DNA of 64,000 nt from Lactiplantibacillus plantarum EGD-AQ4 (GTDB lineage: Bacteria; Bacillota; Bacilli; Lactobacillales; Lactobacillaceae). Location of the stretch: the NCBI RefSeq assembly GCF_000463075.2, contig NZ_AVAQ01000001.1, forward strand, positions 496,001-560,000, given 5' to 3'. Under the pieces are notes generated by a model. That model saw nothing but the letters and a program-made list of their open reading frames with translations, did not search any database and had not been told where the DNA came from. Within the stretch, counting starts at the first letter, position 1. Every line of letters starts with the position of its first letter. Both the position numbers and the translations under genes were made by a program. Positions 37,591 to 47,219 of the stretch are shown in pieces.

Positions 37591-37846
37591 ATCCCCTGGC
37601 AAGTCCCAAACGGTCTTTTCATGAATTCTCCAGTTCAATCAAGATGGGAAAGCTGTCTCATCACTTAAAAACGAGTGATCATGCCTGCAGCAATTGGGGA
37701 TAGACGTCCTTGCGAAACCCTCACTGCAAAGCTTTAACCGACGTGCCTTAGTCGAGTGTCTTTCAGCAACCTAACTATGTTTCCGCCCACAGTTAGGACG
37801 ACAGATTGACTTCAAACTTGGTATGCTGTATCCCTATCCATCAGGA

Positions 37847-38284
37847 TCATTTAGCCACAGCGCCTAAATCATGCCTTAGCTTGTCAATCGCAGCAGCGAG
37901 GCGCACCAATTCTTTTCGTTGGACACTCGTTTTAAGGTTATGATCGAGTTGTGTACGAATAACGGCTAGTTTTTGTCGGCCAGCATCCGTCAACGACAAC
38001 TGATTTTTGCGTCTGCCATCCGGGTCATTTTCAGATTTAAGAAATCCGCGCGTAATCAATCCCCAAGTTTGGCGAGAGGTCAGCGGTCGCACCACCGAAC
38101 AGGCTGCTGCTAATTCAGCGTTAGTCATTGTTCCTGCCTGTTTGATCGCTAACAAGATCTCTAAGTCAAGGCTGGTTAAATGCGTCTTTTCTAACCACAC
38201 TTTGTTAATTTGGCTAACTTGCCGTTTAACGGTCATTAACTGGACAATCAGTGCCATGAGTTCATCACTCCGGTAATTAGTCAT
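37847..38284 (-). CDS. MarR family transcriptional regulator
   Basis: A 145-residue winged-helix protein. The recognition part is MTNAELAAACSVVRPLTSRQTWGLITRGFL and the wing SENDPDGRRKNQLSLTDAG. Unlike the OhrR-like protein at 2392 it has no Cys near its N-terminus. It lies upstream of the drug exporter on the same strand, a common arrangement in which the MarR protein represses the pump and is released by its substrates. The 388-base gap contains a hairpin CCTAACT/AGTTAGG (37770-37797) and a separate exporter promoter. Confidence 0.85.
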   Translation of the reverse strand: MTNYRSDELMALIVQLMTVKRQVSQINKVWLEKTHLTSLDLEILLAIKQAGTMTNAELAAACSVVRPLTSRQTWGLITRGFLKSENDPDGRRKNQLSLTDAGRQKLAVIRTQLDHNLKTSVQRKELVRLAAAIDKLRHDLGAVAK

Positions 38285-38517
38285 CGATTCATCATCTCCC
38301 TTACAAAGGCTTAGTGGTTGCTCAGATTGATTCCACTGACATCTAAAATCACAACTAGTAAGTCTAATATAACGAACTTTACAGCCAATCGGTCCCCAAT
38401 ATATTGCCGCACCGTCTCATTTTGTGACCTTTATCACGTCAATTAGTGGCCCTGAAGATATGCATCCGTCGCATCCAACTTTTGGCGAGCAATGCGTGTG
38501 TCGATTTATTCTAACGA

Positions 38518-38553
38518 CAAAAAACCAAGCCCGGAAAAGCCCAAGCTTGGTTT
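38518..38553 (-). terminator. Intrinsic terminator after ctpA
   Basis: On the minus strand AAACCAAGC pairs with GCTTGGTTT, followed by TTTTTT. Confidence 0.9.
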
Positions 38554-38560
38554 CATAAAA

Positions 38561-40039
38561 TTAATTCGTTTTTTCAATCAACTTCATGGCCGCATCATAG
38601 GCGCGGTCATTGTCGCTGATTTTATTTGCTAATTCAGTTTCGATCTTCGTCAACGTCTGCTTATTAACTTTACCAGTGGCACTCAACTTTGCGTGCTTCT
38701 GATACTGCTTAACGGCCGCCGTAGTCGAATCACCGAAGTAACCGTTAACCGTTCCCTTGAAGTAACCTAACGCTTGTAGGTACTTCTGGAAGGTCTTGAC
38801 GTTACTGTTGACCTTATCCGCTTGTAAGTCACTCACCTTACTGATGACCGTCAAACTAGCGTAACTTGGTTCATCCGCTTTGACATCCGGCGTTAAGCCC
38901 TTCTTATTGATCCACGTGCCATTTGGTGTTAACCATTTGGCAACGGTAATCTTCATTTCAGTCTTATCACTAAAGGTCGTGACCGTTTGGACCGTCCCTT
39001 TACCGTATGACTGTGAACCGACTAATTTGACGCCAGCGGACTGGTGCAAGGCGGCTGAGAAGATTTCTGCCGCAGAGGCACTCCCACCGTCGATTAAAAC
39101 GGTCGTTGGTTTGGTCTCCTTGAAGCCACCGTCATACTTCTTAGAAGCGGTGTACTTCTCGGTAGAGCCGTCCCGCGCTTCCACCTGCATAATGGTCTTC
39201 CCGTTCTTCAGGAAGATGGAAGCCATCTTGAGTGCGGCCGTCATCAAACCACCGGGGTTGCCACGCATATCGATGACTAACTTCTTAGCACCCTTCTTGT
39301 CGAGCGCCTTCAATGCCGTCTTAAATTCCTTGGCCGTATTGGTCGAGAAGGTCGAGACGGTAATGTAACCAATCTTCTTGCTGCCACCGACGAGCTTGTA
39401 GTCAACGGTCGTCACTGGAATCTTAGCGCGCTTCAGACTCACTGTGAACGTCTGCCCACTGCGTTCAATCGTCAGTTTAACGGTCGTGCCAACTTTACCA
39501 CGCATCATATTAACAGCCTGAGTCAACGTCTTACCGGAAACTGACTTACCATTGACCGCCTTGATGATATCCTTTGGCTTTAAACCAGCCTTTTTGGCAG
39601 GAGTGCCCGCGATCGGTGAGATAATTTGAACATAGTTGCCGGACTTTTGAACCTGAGCACCAATCCCAGAAAACGAACTATCGATCGTGTCGTTCAGACT
39701 CTCGGTCTCACTCTTGTCCATGTACTCGGAGAATTTATCCCCTAAAGAATTGACCATGCCGTTGATGGCACCATTCGCCAACTTGTTAGCATTGACCGGT
39801 TTATAATAATTTTGATTGATGGTCTCGTAGACTGATTCAATCTTTTTCATTGCCTTACTAGTCTGTTGCATACTGCTGAGTTGGGCATTGACTTGCCGAC
39901 CAATCAGCCAGTATGTGCCACCAACCCCGATGCCGAGCGCAACGACAATGGAAATGATGTAAGTCCATAAGCCGACGCGTCGTTTCGGCCGCGGTGTTTT
40001 TTTCAAATGCGGATTGGTTTGTTTGGGTTCCTCTGACAT
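38561..40039 (-). CDS. S41 family C-terminal processing protease (CtpA-like)
   Basis: A 492-residue membrane-anchored serine protease. Residues 1-22 are basic and Pro-rich, then a membrane segment (TYIISIVVALGIGVGGTYWLI). A PDZ domain covers about residues 118-195 (GIGAQVQKSG...GLKPKDIIKAVNGKSV). The S41 domain has the catalytic Ser in DGGSASAAEIFSAAL and Lys in SYGKGTVQ. The C-terminal 70 residues are a peptidoglycan-binding domain (LQALGYFKGTVNGYFGDSTTAAVKQYQ). It acts outside the membrane on unknown substrates. Confidence 0.92.
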   Translation of the reverse strand: MSEEPKQTNPHLKKTPRPKRRVGLWTYIISIVVALGIGVGGTYWLIGRQVNAQLSSMQQTSKAMKKIESVYETINQNYYKPVNANKLANGAINGMVNSLGDKFSEYMDKSETESLNDTIDSSFSGIGAQVQKSGNYVQIISPIAGTPAKKAGLKPKDIIKAVNGKSVSGKTLTQAVNMMRGKVGTTVKLTIERSGQTFTVSLKRAKIPVTTVDYKLVGGSKKIGYITVSTFSTNTAKEFKTALKALDKKGAKKLVIDMRGNPGGLMTAALKMASIFLKNGKTIMQVEARDGSTEKYTASKKYDGGFKETKPTTVLIDGGSASAAEIFSAALHQSAGVKLVGSQSYGKGTVQTVTTFSDKTEMKITVAKWLTPNGTWINKKGLTPDVKADEPSYASLTVISKVSDLQADKVNSNVKTFQKYLQALGYFKGTVNGYFGDSTTAAVKQYQKHAKLSATGKVNKQTLTKIETELANKISDNDRAYDAAMKLIEKTN

Positions 40040-40069
40040 AACCGAACGTCCTCTTTCCTACGAATAAAT

Positions 40070-40291
40070 TTATGCTTCACTTGCGAGATAGGCTTGCCAC
40101 GCATCATCAAATATCGTCATTGAAGGCAGGTAACCCGCGTTCAATTCTAAATATTGAGAGACCTCATGAAAATCCTTACTCTGCTTCGGAAACGACTGAT
40201 CCAGAAACGCATTGTTCGCAAATTCGGCAATCGAATCGGTACTATCAGGGTTCCGTTGGGTCATCAAAAACGTATAAAATGTTTTGTGCAT
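40070..40291 (-). CDS. YozE family (UPF0346) small protein
   Basis: A 73-residue protein of the same family as the product at 13609: [42 protein letters not shown] and the final [10 protein letters not shown]. This copy is the one with the length and motif layout usual for B. subtilis YozE. Function unknown. It is placed between ypmS and ctpA with short gaps on both sides, so it is part of that operon. Confidence 0.88.
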   Translation of the reverse strand: MHKTFYTFLMTQRNPDSTDSIAEFANNAFLDQSFPKQSKDFHEVSQYLELNAGYLPSMTIFDDAWQAYLASEA

Positions 40292-40308
40292 GTATTCACC
40301 TCATCTTC

Positions 40309-40947
40309 TTAATCGCTAGTTTTTGGAATGTGCATTTCAAACTTGAACTGGTCGTTCTTCAAATCAAGCTTATCAACACTATAACGAACATCGTGTTTAC
40401 CGACCAGTTTATTCAAATACAGATCGATCGTCTTGCTCTTGGCATTCAACTTAACCCACTTAGGCGTCTTGTAATTATTATTAATGTAATTAATGACGAA
40501 GCTGATCGGTAGCGACATCGTACCGACCGATAAGTTGGTGGCCTTCAGTGAAATATTACCATCATCAATCACGCTCGGCTTCATCGTAATCACAAATGAA
40601 ACGTCCTGGCCTAACACCTTAGTTGTACCTAACAGATAGGCACCCGTGGACCGGACGACAAAGCGATACTTCATGTCTTGACCCTTTTGTAAGTCGGCCA
40701 GATAGTAGCTCGCTAAGGCGTTCAATTGCTTGCGATTCATAGTGATTGGTACACTAGCGGCATCGTTACGGCTAGTGGTCAAACTAGTACTTTCACTGGG
40801 TGACCGGAATATTTGCGTGCCAACGTAAGCGCCGGTCCCAATAATTAGGGCAATCAACACGATTGCGACCCATTTCCAAATATTGACGGGCCCCGTCGAC
40901 TTGGGCGGCTTCGGACTCGTCGTTTTGGTGTGTTGTGCTTCCCGCAT
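40309..40947 (-). CDS. YpmS family (DUF2140) membrane-anchored protein
   Basis: A 212-residue protein: about 25 basic, Pro/Lys/Ser-rich residues, a membrane anchor (WKWVAIVLIALIIGTGAYVGTQIF), and an external domain with MNRKQLNALASYYL and FVINYINNNYKTPKWV, as in B. subtilis YpmS. Function is not known. ATG at 40947 follows AAAGGAGG. It lies 13 bases behind the GDSL hydrolase gene, matching the ypmR-ypmS order of B. subtilis. Confidence 0.85.
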   Translation of the reverse strand: MREAQHTKTTSPKPPKSTGPVNIWKWVAIVLIALIIGTGAYVGTQIFRSPSESTSLTTSRNDAASVPITMNRKQLNALASYYLADLQKGQDMKYRFVVRSTGAYLLGTTKVLGQDVSFVITMKPSVIDDGNISLKATNLSVGTMSLPISFVINYINNNYKTPKWVKLNAKSKTIDLYLNKLVGKHDVRYSVDKLDLKNDQFKFEMHIPKTSD

Positions 40948-40960
40948 CTCAATTCCTCCT

Positions 40961-41905
40961 TTATTTTTTAAGTAACCAGGCATCGTGCGCCATCATCGTC
41001 TGGTACAGCTTCGACGTGAAGACCCGATAACCCCGTTTATTCGGATGGAAATTATCACTCGTCGAAATCAGGTCATTAGTCTTATTCTCCGTCGCTAACG
41101 CCCCATTGATCGCCTTTGCACTGGTGAGGCTCGTCAACGTTGTGGCACTGGCAGCCTGCTTCAACTTGCGGATTTGAGCGGCCGTCTTGTACTGACCATG
41201 TGACATTGTCCAATTAATATCCATAAAATAAGTATGCTTATATTGACTGACCGTCGTCTGCGTCTGATCGTTCCACTGACTGATATAGTGGGTGATCGAC
41301 GTCACATTCGGGAAGTTCACATAAATTGGATTATAGATGCTAAAGACAAAAATCGACGCTGATCCATTCAAACTTTGTAATTTATTAAATAATTTTGTGA
41401 GTTTCGTGGCATACAAGGTCTGTGCCTTGGCAACCGTCGCGTTATTCTTAGCCGTATTATTCGACGTGATCGACCCTTCCAACGTCTGCAGCAAGTCATT
41501 ACCACCAACCGTCACTGTCAAAACGTCGGCCTTGGCGATTTTCTGCTGCAACGCTTTGGACTTATTGATCCGCGCTAGAATCTGGTCACTGCGGTCACCG
41601 GATTTACCGGCATTGGTCGTCTTGACCGTCAAATCTTGTTTTTTGGCTAACGTCTGCTTGATCTGGCCGACATAGCCGCCCTCTGATTCATCGCCGACCC
41701 CTTCTGTCAGTGAATCGCCGACCGCCACGAGGTTGATACTACTCTTGTGCGGGGTCGTTTTTTGCGTGGCCTTTTTAGTCGTCGTGGGCTTGGTCGTGGT
41801 GGCATCATCGTGCGGATGCATCAAGTAGTTGACGCCGAAAAAGACTGCCACCGCGAGGACCGCCACCACCAGCACGACTTTGATGGTTTCTTTAATTTTT
41901 GACAT
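40961..41905 (-). CDS. SGNH/GDSL-type lipase or esterase, membrane-anchored (YpmR-like)
   Basis: A 314-residue protein with an N-terminal membrane segment (VVLVVAVLAVAVFFGVNYLM), a Thr/Lys-rich linker, and an SGNH hydrolase domain. Block I is VAVGDSLTEGVG with the nucleophile Ser, block III is VTVGGNDLL with the Asn, and block V has the catalytic DNFHPN (Asp and His). It acts outside the cell membrane on an unknown ester. ATG at 41905 follows GGTTGGAGG. It heads the ypmR-ypmS-yozE-ctpA row. Confidence 0.88.
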   Translation of the reverse strand: MSKIKETIKVVLVVAVLAVAVFFGVNYLMHPHDDATTTKPTTTKKATQKTTPHKSSINLVAVGDSLTEGVGDESEGGYVGQIKQTLAKKQDLTVKTTNAGKSGDRSDQILARINKSKALQQKIAKADVLTVTVGGNDLLQTLEGSITSNNTAKNNATVAKAQTLYATKLTKLFNKLQSLNGSASIFVFSIYNPIYVNFPNVTSITHYISQWNDQTQTTVSQYKHTYFMDINWTMSHGQYKTAAQIRKLKQAASATTLTSLTSAKAINGALATENKTNDLISTSDNFHPNKRGYRVFTSKLYQTMMAHDAWLLKK

Positions 41906-41962
41906 GAACCTCCAACCTTTCTGATACTGGTTATTTGAACGATTGGCTGACAACTTACCCCT

Positions 41963-42010
41963 AAAACAATAAAATGGTCATCATCCCCAAACTGGGACGA
42001 TCACCATTTA
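41963..42010 (-). terminator. Probable terminator after degV
   Basis: On the minus strand AAATGGTGATC pairs with GATGACCATTT (one mismatch) and is followed by a T-rich tail. Confidence 0.7.
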
Positions 42011-42054
42011 CCGTTAGCACTCGCAGACAGGTCGTCTGTAAGCCTTCGTTAACT

Positions 42055-42906
42055 TTAAGCTGGTGCCTGGGTATGATATTCCACCGCAAAAGCGCCCGGA
42101 CCACCATGGGTTGCGATGATCGGTACTGTTGGTTGAACGCTGACCCGTAAACTTGGTAAAGCCGCTTGCAAGCGCGCCTTATATTCTTCAACGCGTTCCG
42201 TCGCACCAACGTGTGAGATTGCGACTTCCACCACGTTCGGCGTCGCAATAATATCTTCAAGAACTTTATCAAAAAACTTATTAATCGCTTTGACGCCGCG
42301 GCCCTTCATCTTCACATCTAAAGTGCCGTCGTCAACTTCGAGGGCGATTTTTACATTCAATAATGTACTGATTGCCCCGGTCAAACGACTGATACGGCCA
42401 CCGGCAACTAAGTTATTGAGCGTCATCACACCCATAAATAACTTCGTGTGGGCCTGAGTCGTATGAATTTGGTCGATCACCGTCTGCTTGTCAGCACCAT
42501 CTTGGGCCAACTTGGCTGCAGCAATCACTTGAAAGGCCAACGCCCGGTCAGTGGTGCGCGCATCAATCACCGTTACATCGGTTTTAGTAATCGATGCGGC
42601 CTGTTCTGCGGTGTGAACCGTTCCTGAAATCGCTTCGAGCATGTTGATGCAAATCACGCTTGAGCCATCCGCACCTAACTTGTCAAAAGTTTCAATAAAC
42701 GTTCCCAGCGCGGGCTGACTCGTCTTAGGCAAGGACTTGGCCGTTGCCATTTTACTAATAAATTCCTCACGTGTGATGGTTTCATCTTCCACGTAAATAG
42801 TGCCATCGATCATGACAGTTAACGGAATCACGGTAATATCGTATTTTTTTACCTCGGCATCCGTCAAATTTGCCGAAGAATCGGTCACAATCTTGATTTT
42901 CGTCAT
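42055..42906 (-). CDS. DegV family fatty acid-binding protein
   Basis: A 283-residue two-domain protein. It begins IKIVTDSSANLTDAEVKKYDITVIPLTVMIDG, the DegV hallmark; the TSQPALGTFIETFDKL segment holds the second conserved motif. In Firmicutes such proteins (FakB) present exogenous fatty acids to the kinase FakA; whether this one does so cannot be told, since several paralogues usually exist. It is spaced 105 bases from folA. Confidence 0.9.
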   Translation of the reverse strand: MTKIKIVTDSSANLTDAEVKKYDITVIPLTVMIDGTIYVEDETITREEFISKMATAKSLPKTSQPALGTFIETFDKLGADGSSVICINMLEAISGTVHTAEQAASITKTDVTVIDARTTDRALAFQVIAAAKLAQDGADKQTVIDQIHTTQAHTKLFMGVMTLNNLVAGGRISRLTGAISTLLNVKIALEVDDGTLDVKMKGRGVKAINKFFDKVLEDIIATPNVVEVAISHVGATERVEEYKARLQAALPSLRVSVQPTVPIIATHGGPGAFAVEYHTQAPA

Positions 42907-43011
42907 ACTTTGCCACGCTTTCTTATACTTGTAACGTTCATAAGATCGTTACAATAAATTAATGCTTTCAGTATAGCAGAAATCTGCTTGACTTTCACGA
43001 TTCGCACTGAA

Positions 43012-43509
43012 TTAACGGCGGCGAAAATCGTCAAATTCATACGGATAACGGTTTTTGTCGTCCACCGTTCCAACCTGGTTAGTGACAAGTTGCCACTGTG
43101 AATAGTCGATTACAGGCATCCAAGTGTCACCGTCAAAACGCGCGTTGATACGGGTGCGATAGAGATAATTCGCAATTGGCAACACGGCCTGAAAGACCAC
43201 CGCGCCCCCAATCACGAAAATCAGTTCATCCGGATTTTTGGCGGCCAGGGCTTTTAAAGCTGCGATATCAGTCAACTGCTGAACGCCCGCCGGTAATGCT
43301 AAGTCCGGCTGTTGCGACAAGACCCAGTTCGTCCGGTGTGGCAGCGGCCGCTTGAAGCCCATAAAGGTTTTGCGCCCCATCACCACGTGGTGTCCCGTCG
43401 TCAACGTCTTAAAACGGTGCATATCTGCCGGCAAATGCCAAGGCAACTGGCCCTGTTTGCCGATGAGGCCATTTTGGTCCTCCGCCCAGATCAAAGCAAT
43501 CATCGTCAT
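43012..43509 (-). CDS. folA: Dihydrofolate reductase
   Basis: A 165-residue DHFR that reduces dihydrofolate with NADPH. Active-site segments are IGKQGQLPWHLPADMHRFK with the catalytic acidic residue expected near position 27 (here Ala-Asp after WHLP), HHVVMGRKTF for NADPH and FVIGGAVVFQAVLP. The ATG at 43509 is four bases from AGGAGG; a second ATG at 43503 is ten bases away and equally possible. It begins 8 bases behind thyA, and thyA-folA is the usual pairing because ThyA produces dihydrofolate. Confidence 0.95.
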   Translation of the reverse strand: MTMIALIWAEDQNGLIGKQGQLPWHLPADMHRFKTLTTGHHVVMGRKTFMGFKRPLPHRTNWVLSQQPDLALPAGVQQLTDIAALKALAAKNPDELIFVIGGAVVFQAVLPIANYLYRTRINARFDGDTWMPVIDYSQWQLVTNQVGTVDDKNRYPYEFDDFRRR

Positions 43510-43517
43510 CTGACCTC

Positions 43518-44468
43518 CTAAATTGCGACCGGCGCTTTAATGGCCGGTGCGGGGTCGTAGCCTTCTAGCTTAATATCGCTCATTTGATAATCAAAAATGC
43601 TGGGATGCGCGCCATTCAGAACTAACTGCGGTGCTGGCTTAGGTTGTCGTGTTAATTGCGTCTTGATTTGGTCGATATGATTGGTGTAAATGTGGGCATC
43701 TCCCAACGTATGCACGAACTCACCAACTTCTAGCCCAGTCTCCTTAGCAATCAAATGGGTCAACAAGGCATAGCTCGCAATGTTAAACGGCACCCCTAAG
43801 AAAACATCTCCTGACCGTTGGTAGAGCTGACAAGAGAGTTTGCCATCCGCCACATAAAATTGGAACAACGTGTGACAAGGTGGTAACGCCATACTGGGCA
43901 CATCTTCAGGATTCCACGCTGACACGATCAGCCGACGTGAATCGGGATGAGTCTTGATCATATCAATGACATTGGCGATTTGGTCGATCGTCGACCCTTG
44001 CCGTGTTTGCCAATGCCGCCACTGTGCACCGTACACGTCACCTAAGTTACCAAATTTGGCCGCAAAGGCATCGTCATTCACGATTTGGTCATCAAAAGCC
44101 TTCATTTGGGCTTGATAAACCGGTGCAAACGCCGGATCATCTAACCGTCGATGCTCAAAATTAGTCATGTCTGGACCGTCATAATCGGCACTAGTGACCC
44201 AATTTTTGAAGGCCCATTCGTCCCAGATATGATTATGATGCTTCAACAGATATTGAATATTCGTGTCACCGTGTAAGAACCATAATAATTCACTTTTGAT
44301 CAACCCAAACGGTACCTTTTTAGTCGTCAGTAATGGGAAACCCTCACTCAAATCAAAGCGCATCTGATAACCGAAAATACTGTAGGTCCCAGTACCCGTG
44401 CGGTCATCTTTGTACGTGCCATGTTCTAAAATGGTGCGCGCGAGTTGTAAATAACTATCTTCTAACAT
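43518..44468 (-). CDS. thyA: Thymidylate synthase
   Basis: A 316-residue enzyme converting dUMP to dTMP with methylene-tetrahydrofolate. The catalytic Cys is in [42 protein letters not shown] near the start binds phosphate. The length is that of the Lactobacillus casei type, about 50 residues longer than the E. coli enzyme owing to an insert around residues 85-135. SD AAAGGATG precedes the ATG. Confidence 0.97.
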   Translation of the reverse strand: MLEDSYLQLARTILEHGTYKDDRTGTGTYSIFGYQMRFDLSEGFPLLTTKKVPFGLIKSELLWFLHGDTNIQYLLKHHNHIWDEWAFKNWVTSADYDGPDMTNFEHRRLDDPAFAPVYQAQMKAFDDQIVNDDAFAAKFGNLGDVYGAQWRHWQTRQGSTIDQIANVIDMIKTHPDSRRLIVSAWNPEDVPSMALPPCHTLFQFYVADGKLSCQLYQRSGDVFLGVPFNIASYALLTHLIAKETGLEVGEFVHTLGDAHIYTNHIDQIKTQLTRQPKPAPQLVLNGAHPSIFDYQMSDIKLEGYDPAPAIKAPVAI

Positions 44469-44480
44469 GCGATCATCCTT

Positions 44481-46400
44481 TCAGGCTTCTGCGTACTGAC
44501 TGAGGTAATCCCAACGTTCCATCTTCTCGTCGATGGTCTGTTCAGTTTTAGTCAGCTCTTTTTGTAAGTCCGCCAATTTACCGTAATCACTGGCATTAGC
44601 GGCCATCGCTTCTTCAATTTCACTCTTATGGCTGTCAAGTCCTTCAATGACTTCTTCGATCTTGTCATATTCTAACTGTTCAGCATACGTCAATTTTACT
44701 TTTTGCTTCGGTGCTGCGGCGGATGCTGGCTTCTTCTCAGCCGCGCTAGTTGACTTAGCTGAACTGGACTTCGTGTGCGACTTGGCAGCATCCGCACTGG
44801 CCGCTTTTTGGTCCTTCAAATAACTTGAGAAACGTCCCGCGTACCGTTCAATATGGCCCTGGCCGTCAAAAATCAAGAGCTTCGTGCCGACTTTATCCAA
44901 GAAATACCGGTCATGTGAAACAGTAATGACGGTGCCGGCAAAGTCATCCAAGTAATTTTCAAGGACGGTCAACGTCCCGATATCCAAGTCATTCGTCGGT
45001 TCATCTAGTAGTAAAACGTTCGGTTGTTGCATCAATAACTTCAGCAAGTACAAACGGCGCTGTTCACCACCAGAAAGCTTGCGAATCAGCGTTCCGTGCA
45101 TTGACCGTGGAAAGAGAAATTCCTCTAACAATTCAGTTACTGACACGTGTTCGCCCTGCTTGTTGAGCACCGTCTCACCAACGTCTTGTAGGTAGTTGAT
45201 GATCCGTTTATCACCCGGAATCGGTTCGGTCTGTTGCGTGTAGTAGGCCATTTTGACCGTTTCACCAATCGTCACCGTCCCACTATCTAATGGCAAGCGT
45301 CCGGCAATCACATTTAACAGGCTGGACTTTCCGGCACCATTGATCCCGGTGATTCCGATTCGATCATTGGCTTGAATCAGCATGGAAAAGTGGTCCAGAA
45401 TCGTCTGTTGGTCAAATTGGAGACTGGCATCTTTTAACTCGATCACTTTTTTACCGAGCCGCTGTTGCCCCAACGAAATGTCAACATCACCATCCACTTG
45501 TAAGGTGTTCAAGTTGTCCTTTAAGTCGTTGAACCGATTGATACGGCCTTGTTGCTTGGTACTCCGGGCAGGCGCACCGGCACGCATCCACGCGAGTTCT
45601 TTTTTGTACAGCTGTTGTTGCTTATGTTCAGCCAATACGTCGCGGGCGACCCGTTCAGCTTTGGCCTGCACGAAGTCTTGGTAATTCCCGGTGTACTTGT
45701 GTAGTTCACCAAACGAGAGCTCAAACATCTGATTAGCGACCTGGTCTAAGAAATAGCGGTCATGGGTCACGACGATCAGTGCGCCCTTATAGCTTGCCAA
45801 ATAACTCTCCAGCCATTCGATCGAATCAAAATCGAGGTGGTTGGTCGGTTCGTCTAGCAACAGTAAATCTGGCGATTGAATCAAGACTTGTGCCAGGCCG
45901 ACCCGCTTCTGCTGGCCCCCGGACATCTGTTTGATAGTCTTCGTCAAATCCGTAATGTGCAACTGCGTCAAAATTGTTTTGACGTCACTTTCCGCCGTCC
46001 ACGCGTCTTCTTGATTCATCTGGTCTTCAGCGGCCACGTACGCTTTTTGCGTCGCAGGGTCTTCTGGGTGGTCGGCATAGGCCGCGAGCGTTTGCTCGTA
46101 GTGCCGAATCGTCCGAAAGACTTGCTGACTACCAGCCAAAACGGCATCAATCACCGTTAAATTTTCATCTAGTTCTGGTTTTTGTTTTAAATAACCGATC
46201 GTATAATTCTTTGGCATGATCAACTGACCAGCTTCTGGTGCCGTCACGCCCGCTAATACGTCTAATAAATTCGTCTTTCCGGACCCGTTAACGCCAATGA
46301 CACCAATCCGGTCATGTTCATTCACAATAAACGAAATATCATGAAATAACGTCTTCTCACCATAAGTTCGGGTCAGATTTTCTGCTCTTAAAGTTTGCAT
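44481..46400 (-). CDS. ABC-F family ATP-binding protein
   Basis: A 639-residue protein with two ABC ATPase domains and no membrane part. Walker A motifs are GVNGSGKTNLLDVLAG and GINGAGKSSLLNVIAG; signatures QMSGGQQKRVGLAQ and KLSGGEQRRLYLL; Walker B LLLLDEPTNHLD and VLLLDEPTNDLD. The region between the domains is the P-site tRNA interaction motif of ABC-F. The C-terminus has an Ala/Ser/Lys-rich linker and a coiled coil (YAEQLEYDKIEEVIEGLDSHKSEIEEAM), as in Uup-like proteins that act on ribosomes or on replication intermediates. No antibiotic-resistance assignment is justified. ATG at 46400 is preferred to the GTG at 46406. Confidence 0.92.
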   Translation of the reverse strand: MQTLRAENLTRTYGEKTLFHDISFIVNEHDRIGVIGVNGSGKTNLLDVLAGVTAPEAGQLIMPKNYTIGYLKQKPELDENLTVIDAVLAGSQQVFRTIRHYEQTLAAYADHPEDPATQKAYVAAEDQMNQEDAWTAESDVKTILTQLHITDLTKTIKQMSGGQQKRVGLAQVLIQSPDLLLLDEPTNHLDFDSIEWLESYLASYKGALIVVTHDRYFLDQVANQMFELSFGELHKYTGNYQDFVQAKAERVARDVLAEHKQQQLYKKELAWMRAGAPARSTKQQGRINRFNDLKDNLNTLQVDGDVDISLGQQRLGKKVIELKDASLQFDQQTILDHFSMLIQANDRIGITGINGAGKSSLLNVIAGRLPLDSGTVTIGETVKMAYYTQQTEPIPGDKRIINYLQDVGETVLNKQGEHVSVTELLEEFLFPRSMHGTLIRKLSGGEQRRLYLLKLLMQQPNVLLLDEPTNDLDIGTLTVLENYLDDFAGTVITVSHDRYFLDKVGTKLLIFDGQGHIERYAGRFSSYLKDQKAASADAAKSHTKSSSAKSTSAAEKKPASAAAPKQKVKLTYAEQLEYDKIEEVIEGLDSHKSEIEEAMAANASDYGKLADLQKELTKTEQTIDEKMERWDYLSQYAEA

Positions 46401-46513
46401 TCTCACGATCCACCCTTTTTTACATCATTAAGTTCTATCTTAGCTAGAATTGGCCTAAAACACAACTGACAAACGCGCAAATCCGATTAATATTTTGGAA
46501 AGCTGAGTGAGAC

Positions 46514-47125
46514 GAATCGTGATTGAAAGGCCCAGTTGGTTGGTTTACTGTTCGTCAGCCGATGCGCGTCCGATGGCGACTGTAGGGGCTAGCGGGAACC
46601 CGCTCGAATGGCGGATGAACGGCCACCTATCTGGGTACAATTGACCACTGAATTTTTGGCGACTGGTTCTTCATGTAAACTTTCAAGTAGCGTCATTGAT
46701 GAGTTAAGGAATTTCAACTCTGGTATAACGGTCTAAAGATTGCTGATATTAGCCATGGAACATCGTCTTCAAACGAGCTGATAAAGCGCTCAGTTGTGTC
46801 GTATTTTGTGCGTTAGTCTATTGGCAAACTAGAAAAGCTCTGACAATATGCAGCGATGTTCATACGCCATAGAACTAAATGCGAGTCAGATAGCTTGGAA
46901 GTCATCAAGAACTCGTCTCACAGTTCAAAAGCAGGGTCATGGTTATCAAGGAATCGTGAGCAGTTTATCACTATTGGGTCCGCACGTGTTCGCCTTTCGA
47001 ATACTATGCCTGGAAGCCAGCGTAGAACGAACCAAGCACTGTACGTTGACGCTAATTCGCCCTACTTCCGGCGGTCTAAGCTGGTTGCCTTTGAACTTAA
47101 AATTAGCACCTCTCAATCACGATTC
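46514..47125. repeat. Decayed IS-like element, copy 1, with terminal inverted repeats
   Basis: The left end GAATCGTGATTGAAAGG (46514-46530) and the right end, read inverted, GAATCGTGATTGAGAGG (47109-47125) differ at one of 17 positions. The interior is collinear with the element at 60098-60766. Matching blocks are TTACTGTTCGTCAG (46545 / 60131), TAAACTTT onward (46676 / 60146), AACTAAA-CGAGT (46873 / 60334), ATGCCTG-AAG-GCGTAG (47006 / 60650) and the last 50 bases. Compared with copy 2 it has an extra 117 bases at 46559-46675. No open transposase frame remains. Confidence 0.7.
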
Positions 47126-47145
47126 ATGACCAACTACTAGGAACG

Positions 47146-47185
47146 AAAAATAGCCGCCTCAGGAGAATATCTCCAAAAGCAGCTA
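47146..47185 (-). terminator. Terminator after the gene at 47220
   Basis: On the minus strand TAGCTGC pairs with GCGGCTA, with an inner GGAGA/TCTCC stem, followed by TTTTT. Confidence 0.75.
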
Positions 47186-47219
47186 CTTTAGCGTTCAATT
47201 AGATTGTTGGCACCAGCGC

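Larger units (their letters stand above)
46401..47219. other. 0.8-kb gene-free stretch holding a decayed repeat
   Basis: No credible gene. Most of it is the IS-like fossil at 46514-47125; the rest holds the terminator of the gene at 47220 and presumably the promoter of the ABC-F gene. Plus-strand open frames at 46848-47140 lack ribosome binding sites and family features. Confidence 0.75.

Noticed and set aside
44481-46400. ABC-F protein as an antibiotic-resistance determinant
   Set aside because: The domain layout fits housekeeping Uup-like proteins and lies in a conserved core region; nothing points to resistance.
46848-47140. Plus-strand open frames in the spacer before the hypothetical gene
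   Set aside because: They lie inside the decayed repeat; the related copy at 60 kb does not keep the frame.
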